Assembly: GCF_900111965.1 (NCBI RefSeq)
Contig: NZ_FOJT01000004.1
Location: 248,001 to 312,000 of the forward strand
Length of the DNA stretch: 64,000 nt
Source of the DNA: Flavobacterium swingsii
GTDB taxonomy: Bacteria; Bacteroidota; Bacteroidia; Flavobacteriales; Flavobacteriaceae
Direction: 5' to 3'
The notes under the pieces were generated by a model, which saw only the letters and a list, made by a program, of their open reading frames with translations, did not search any database and was not told where the DNA came from. Position 1 is the first letter of the stretch. Each line of letters starts with the position of its first letter. The position numbers and the translations under genes were made by a program. This document shows positions 60,539-64,000 of this stretch, one piece after another.

Positions 60539-61687
60539 ATGAAATTCAATACAAAAGTTATACACGGTGGTCAGCACCACGATCCGAGCACAGGAGCAGT
60601 AATGCCACCAGTTTATCAAACATCAACCTTTGTGCAAACCAGTCCGGGACAACCATTAAATCCAGATTACGAATATTCTCGTGCCGCAAATCCAACAAGA
60701 TCTGCGCTAGAAAACGCTTTAGCAAGTATCGAAAACGGAACACGTGGTTTGGCTTTTTCGTCAGGATTAGCCGCTACCGATTGTGTTTTACGTTCGTTTA
60801 AAGCGGGTGACGAAATCATCGCAATGGACGATCTTTATGGCGGAACGTACAGAATGTTTACACGTATTTATGCAAATTCAGGAATCAAATTTCATTTTGT
60901 AGATATGAATGATTTGGCAAAATTCGAATCATTAATCAACGAAAACACAAAATTAGTTTGGGTAGAAACACCAACTAATCCACTGATGAAAATTGCTGAT
61001 ATTGCCGAAATAGCAAAAATCACAAAAAAACATAAAATTCTTTTTGCAGTCGATAATACTTTTGCAACACCATATTTGCAAAAACCGTTAGATTTAGGAG
61101 CGGATATCGTAATGCATTCGGCAACAAAATATTTAGGAGGACATTCAGATGTTATTGCGGGAGCATTAATCGTCAAGGATGAAGAATTAGGAAGTCAATT
61201 GCATTTTCAGCAATTTGCAACAGGCGCAACACTTGGGCCAATGGACAGTTTCTTGGTTCTTAGAGGAATAAAAACATTACATCTTCGTGTGCAACGTCAT
61301 TGCGAAAATGGAACAAAAATTGCAGAATTTTTGTTGAATCATCCAAAAATTGAAAAAGTATATTATCCAGGTTTGCCTTCGCATCCGTACCACGAGGTTG
61401 CTAAAAAGCAAATGATTGGTGGTTTTGGTGGTATGGTAACTTTTACTTTCAAATCAGGTAAAAAAGAAGATGCGATTTCGTTTTTAGAAAAAGTAAAAGT
61501 CTTTACATTGGCCGAATCTCTTGGTGGTGTTGAATCATTGGCTAATCATCCAGCATTGATGACACACGCTTCAATCCCAGAAGATAAGAGAAAAGAAATA
61601 GGAATTACGGACGATTTAGTAAGACTAAGCGTAGGAGTAGAAGATGCGGAAGATTTAATTGAAGATTTAAAACAAGCATTGTTGTAA
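60539..61687 (+). CDS. Cystathionine gamma-synthase (trans-sulfuration PLP enzyme)
   Basis: 382 residues. NPTRSALENALASIENG, VDNTFATPYLQKPLDLGADI and the PLP-lysine in SATKYLGGHSDVIAG (near 198) are the Cys/Met-metabolism signature. SLGGVESLANHPALMTHASI near the end matches gamma-synthase or gamma-lyase; the two cannot be distinguished with certainty by eye. It acts in Met/Cys metabolism and could use the homocysteine produced by AhcY. Confidence 0.92.
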   Translation: MKFNTKVIHGGQHHDPSTGAVMPPVYQTSTFVQTSPGQPLNPDYEYSRAANPTRSALENALASIENGTRGLAFSSGLAATDCVLRSFKAGDEIIAMDDLYGGTYRMFTRIYANSGIKFHFVDMNDLAKFESLINENTKLVWVETPTNPLMKIADIAEIAKITKKHKILFAVDNTFATPYLQKPLDLGADIVMHSATKYLGGHSDVIAGALIVKDEELGSQLHFQQFATGATLGPMDSFLVLRGIKTLHLRVQRHCENGTKIAEFLLNHPKIEKVYYPGLPSHPYHEVAKKQMIGGFGGMVTFTFKSGKKEDAISFLEKVKVFTLAESLGGVESLANHPALMTHASIPEDKRKEIGITDDLVRLSVGVEDAEDLIEDLKQALL

Positions 61688-61706
61688 ATATTCTATTTGT
61701 AAATTA

Positions 61707-61739
61707 AAAATGCCGAGATTGAAAAATCTCGGCATTTTT
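61707..61739 (+). terminator. Terminator of the cystathionine gamma-synthase gene
   Basis: The stem AAAATGCCGAGATT / AATCTCGGCATTTT with GAAA is followed by T residues. Confidence 0.9.
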
Positions 61740-61785
61740 GAATAAATAACCTTTTCAATTAGAAAAGATAGATTTGGTATTTTAT

Positions 61786-62133
61786 TTAGTTTCTTTGAAC
61801 TAAGGATTCTTTAGCCCATTTTTTTACTTCGGCAACACGGTTGTCAGAGTAATCAACTTCGCTTAATGTGTTTTGATTCCAAAAAAACCATTTGCCAGTT
61901 TTTACACCATTGTTATATTCACCTTGTGCTAATTTCTCGCCAACTTCTGAAAATGAAATCCATTTTCCTTGAACTTTACCATCTTTGTAAAATCCTACTT
62001 GCTTTATCTGACCATTCTCATAGAAAGAAGTAGCTTTTATCAAGTTCCCTTCAATTTCATATTTTGGTTCAATTTCTTGAGCAAAAATTACTCCTGATAA
62101 AATCAACGCACTCATTATCATATACTTTTTCAT
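61786..62133 (-). CDS. Secreted MORN-like (YwqK family) repeat protein
   Basis: 115 residues. A signal peptide (MKKYMIMSALILSGVIFAQ) precedes three MORN-type repeats: SFYENGQIKQVGFYKDGKVQ, GKWISFSEVGEKLAQGEYN and GVKTGKWFFWNQ. The YwqK label in databases (antitoxin component) comes from Bacillus; here it is an exported repeat protein with no toxin partner in sight. The function is unknown. Confidence 0.85.
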   Translation of the reverse strand: MKKYMIMSALILSGVIFAQEIEPKYEIEGNLIKATSFYENGQIKQVGFYKDGKVQGKWISFSEVGEKLAQGEYNNGVKTGKWFFWNQNTLSEVDYSDNRVAEVKKWAKESLVQRN

Positions 62134-62301
62134 AGCTTATGTCTTTAAGGTTAAACAAATTACATTACGAATGTATTGAATAAGTTTACAATAAAAAAAC
62201 ATTTGCTTAACAATTTAGTAACATTGATAAAAACTTAACATTGGAAATGCTTTTTTAAGACGAATTTGCTAAATAAAAGCTTTAGTATTTAAGTTTATTG
62301 C

Positions 62302-62332
62302 AAAAAAAACCTGCTCAATTTGAGCAGGTTTA
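62302..62332 (-). terminator. Terminator of the beta-helix lipoprotein gene
   Basis: The stem AACCTGCTCAA / TTGAGCAGGTT with an eight-T run on the minus strand. Confidence 0.88.
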
Positions 62333-62354
62333 GGAATATTTATTTTGTGTTTTC

Positions 62355-63524
62355 TTATTGAATCAAGTTTACACCACTTACAACAGTCCAAGCCCCAGTT
62401 GCAATTGAGGCGCCACCTACTGTAGTACTAATTGTGTAGTTTGCTGGAGCAAATGATGGACTAACTGTACCAGCTCCAGCATATTGAGAAGTACCATCGT
62501 TAATTTTTACATTAAGTAATTTAATCTTGCTGCTATTTACTTGATCAGTATTTGTAGTTGCATCTTGAATACGTACAGCTGTAGCTCCTGCTGTTGTATA
62601 TCCTGAGATTACTATATTAGTAAATTCTCCGTTTCCTTGTTTTTTAAATTGTATGGCATCATATTCGGCTGCTGATGTACCACCTTCAGTAACTGTTCCT
62701 GCCGCTCTTTTTAGTGTAATGTTTGACACTACTGGATAGAATGCATTGTTAACTGATTTTGCTTCGATTTCCATACCAAAATTTCCTGTTCCTACTTGGT
62801 AAGCGTACCAGTTTGTACTGTTTTGACCTTTCCAGCCATCTTGCCAGTCAAAAGAGTCATCAGAATTTCCGTAAGAAATAGAGTTTTTCAAACTTACTGT
62901 TCCTCCGTAAAATTCGTAACCATCATCAGCTCCTTTATAAGAAACTAGATTTTCTAATACAGTACCAGAACCTACAGAGTAAAATGAGAAACCATTCATT
63001 TCGCTTGTTCCATCAGTAATTTTTTTACCAGCATACTCAACTCGAACATATTTTAAAGAACCACCATTATGTGTGTCATTTGTACCGCCATAAGGCAAAG
63101 CTAATCCGTCTTCGGAAGTTGCAGTTGTAACACCAGCTGCTCCTACAATTGGGGCGTCTCCATACATGATAATTCCTCCCCAAGATCCAGGTGTGCTTGA
63201 AACTTCGGTACATATAATCGGCTCGGCAGCAGTACCATTCATAATTAATTTACCTCCATTTAATACAACGAGTGCATCAACACCGCTTGTAACATCGGCA
63301 GTAATGGTAGATCCAGCATCGAAAGTTAGTGTTACTCCATTTTGAATTTTTACAATACCTTTTAGAGTATAACTTCCTTTTATAAATGTTTTGCTTGTAG
63401 TTTGGTCTCCTGTAATTTCTCCGCTACCTGCTGGAGTTATTGGAGTAACAGTTTCATCATCACTTGATGTGCAACCTGTAAAGATTAAGCTTAAAAAAGC
63501 TAAACTAAATACTAATTTTTTCAT
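62355..63524 (-). CDS. Parallel beta-helix lipoprotein
   Basis: 389 residues. Lipoprotein signal ends SLIFTGC (Cys 18), then a Thr/Ser-rich linker and a right-handed beta-helix with repeated coils (YTLKGIVKIQNGVTLTFDAG, NGGKLIMNGT, VLENLVSYKGADDGYEFYG, SLKNSISYGNSDDSFDW). Asp-rich turns (SDDSFDWQDG) could bind Ca. No catalytic set was identified. It lies just downstream of a TonB-dependent receptor gene, so it may be a surface ligand-binding partner of that receptor. Confidence 0.88.
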   Translation of the reverse strand: MKKLVFSLAFLSLIFTGCTSSDDETVTPITPAGSGEITGDQTTSKTFIKGSYTLKGIVKIQNGVTLTFDAGSTITADVTSGVDALVVLNGGKLIMNGTAAEPIICTEVSSTPGSWGGIIMYGDAPIVGAAGVTTATSEDGLALPYGGTNDTHNGGSLKYVRVEYAGKKITDGTSEMNGFSFYSVGSGTVLENLVSYKGADDGYEFYGGTVSLKNSISYGNSDDSFDWQDGWKGQNSTNWYAYQVGTGNFGMEIEAKSVNNAFYPVVSNITLKRAAGTVTEGGTSAAEYDAIQFKKQGNGEFTNIVISGYTTAGATAVRIQDATTNTDQVNSSKIKLLNVKINDGTSQYAGAGTVSPSFAPANYTISTTVGGASIATGAWTVVSGVNLIQ

Positions 63525-63645
63525 TGTTGTGTTGTTTTAATTTATCTGGTACAAATTTATGTTCAAGCTTTTTAATTTGTGTTATGGTAGTATTATAGTA
63601 TGGTTATTATATAAAAAAGCAATTGTAAATAGAATGTTAATTGAA

Positions 63646-63680
63646 ATAGTAAAAGCGGCCGAAACGACCGCTTTTACTAT
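63646..63680 (-). terminator. Terminator of the TonB-dependent receptor gene
   Basis: Perfect stem ATAGTAAAAGCGG / CCGCTTTTACTAT, 20 bases after the receptor stop on the minus strand. Confidence 0.8.
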
Positions 63681-63699
63681 ATATTCAAGGTGTGTTATT

Positions 63700-64000
63700 T
63701 TAAAAAGTGTATCCGATGTTTAAAGAAAATCCAGTTCCTTTTTTATATTGTTTTAGTACTAAGTCCGATTCGGTAATGTTCACTTTACTTTCGTTTCCTA
63801 ATTCTCTTTTGAAATATGGATTTAAAATATTATCTACTGATAATTTTGCTTCAATATTTTTAGATAATTTACTTGACCACACAAAGTCTAATTTGCTAAA
63901 TGGTTTTTCGTAAATATGGTCTAATCCTGCTGTACCAACCGCGTATATTCTTTTTCCTGATATTCCATATACTACAGAAATTGTATTTTTCATATCTTCA
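63700..64000 (-). CDS. TonB-dependent receptor, C-terminal end only
   Basis: About 100 codons, open to the right edge; the N-terminus lies beyond 64000. FVWSSKLSKNIEAKLSVDNILNPYFKRELGN is the typical penultimate barrel segment, and the end FSLNIGYTF has the C-terminal aromatic of outer-membrane barrels. It imports a substrate that cannot be told from this fragment. The first in-frame ATG at 63993 is internal, not the start. Confidence 0.88.
   Translation of the reverse strand, partial: EDMKNTISVVYGISGKRIYAVGTAGLDHIYEKPFSKLDFVWSSKLSKNIEAKLSVDNILNPYFKRELGNESKVNITESDLVLKQYKKGTGFSLNIGYTF

Noticed and set aside
61786..62133. Toxin-antitoxin module at the YwqK-like gene
   Set aside because: The protein has an export signal and MORN-like repeats, and there is no adjacent toxin gene.

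Overview
The window is AT-rich chromosomal DNA from a member of the Bacteroidota, most likely a Flavobacterium or close relative. The evidence is the TAnnTTTG promoter boxes with few Shine-Dalgarno sites, a type IX secretion sorting domain, many lipoproteins ending in SCxx, a TonB-dependent receptor, families largely confined to this phylum (DUF4296, DUF4271, DUF4301, DUF4407), a bacterial geranylgeranylglyceryl phosphate synthase, and a DnaE fused to a proofreading exonuclease. The species cannot be fixed from the sequence alone. Most of the window is ordinary core genome.

0-6.5 kb (minus strand): a truncated iron alcohol dehydrogenase, nadD, a class D beta-lactamase and a small carboxypeptidase-regulatory-like protein set among cassette-like inverted repeats, then pgi, rplY and prs. 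6.7-22 kb: tRNA-Leu(CAA), tyrS, an epimerase, dihydroorotase, a polyprenol-phosphate sugar transferase, hemD, arfB, pnuC, GGGP synthase, a phosphopantetheinyl transferase, ahcY, a T9SS cargo protein, trmN6, rimM and rpsP. 22-30.5 kb: a chimeric lipoprotein, an RRM protein, dnaE, a small ABC transporter and trxA.

30.5-38.4 kb is a two-component system (TPR histidine kinase and LytTR regulator) beside four lipoproteins and an OmpA-like protein. Two promoters there share a nearly identical 28-bp element at identical spacing to the -7 region, so the regulator probably drives the lipoprotein/OmpA genes. 38.5-50.8 kb: tRNA-Asp, envelope genes (DUF456, LPG-synthase-like protein, glycosyltransferase), ruvC, hemW, a GxxExxY nuclease-like gene bounded by long terminal inverted repeats, and several small enzymes.

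51-54.6 kb, beside tRNA-Leu(UAG), is the clearest accessory island: a RAYT transposase with REP palindromes, the 3' remnant of a type IIG restriction-modification gene, and a two-gene operon encoding a MazG-like pyrophosphohydrolase and a 730-residue GIY-YIG / Schlafen-type helicase / S24 peptidase fusion. This operon is the best candidate in the window for an undescribed, possibly anti-phage, system. The rest (54.8-64 kb) is an acyl-CoA dehydrogenase, gmk, MepB, YicC, a DMT transporter, an ArsC-like protein, a thioesterase, DinB, cystathionine gamma-synthase, a MORN-like protein, a beta-helix lipoprotein and the end of a TonB-dependent receptor. Dispersed repeats (one four-copy intergenic family, a MITE-like element and five heptamer tandem arrays) are scattered through the window.
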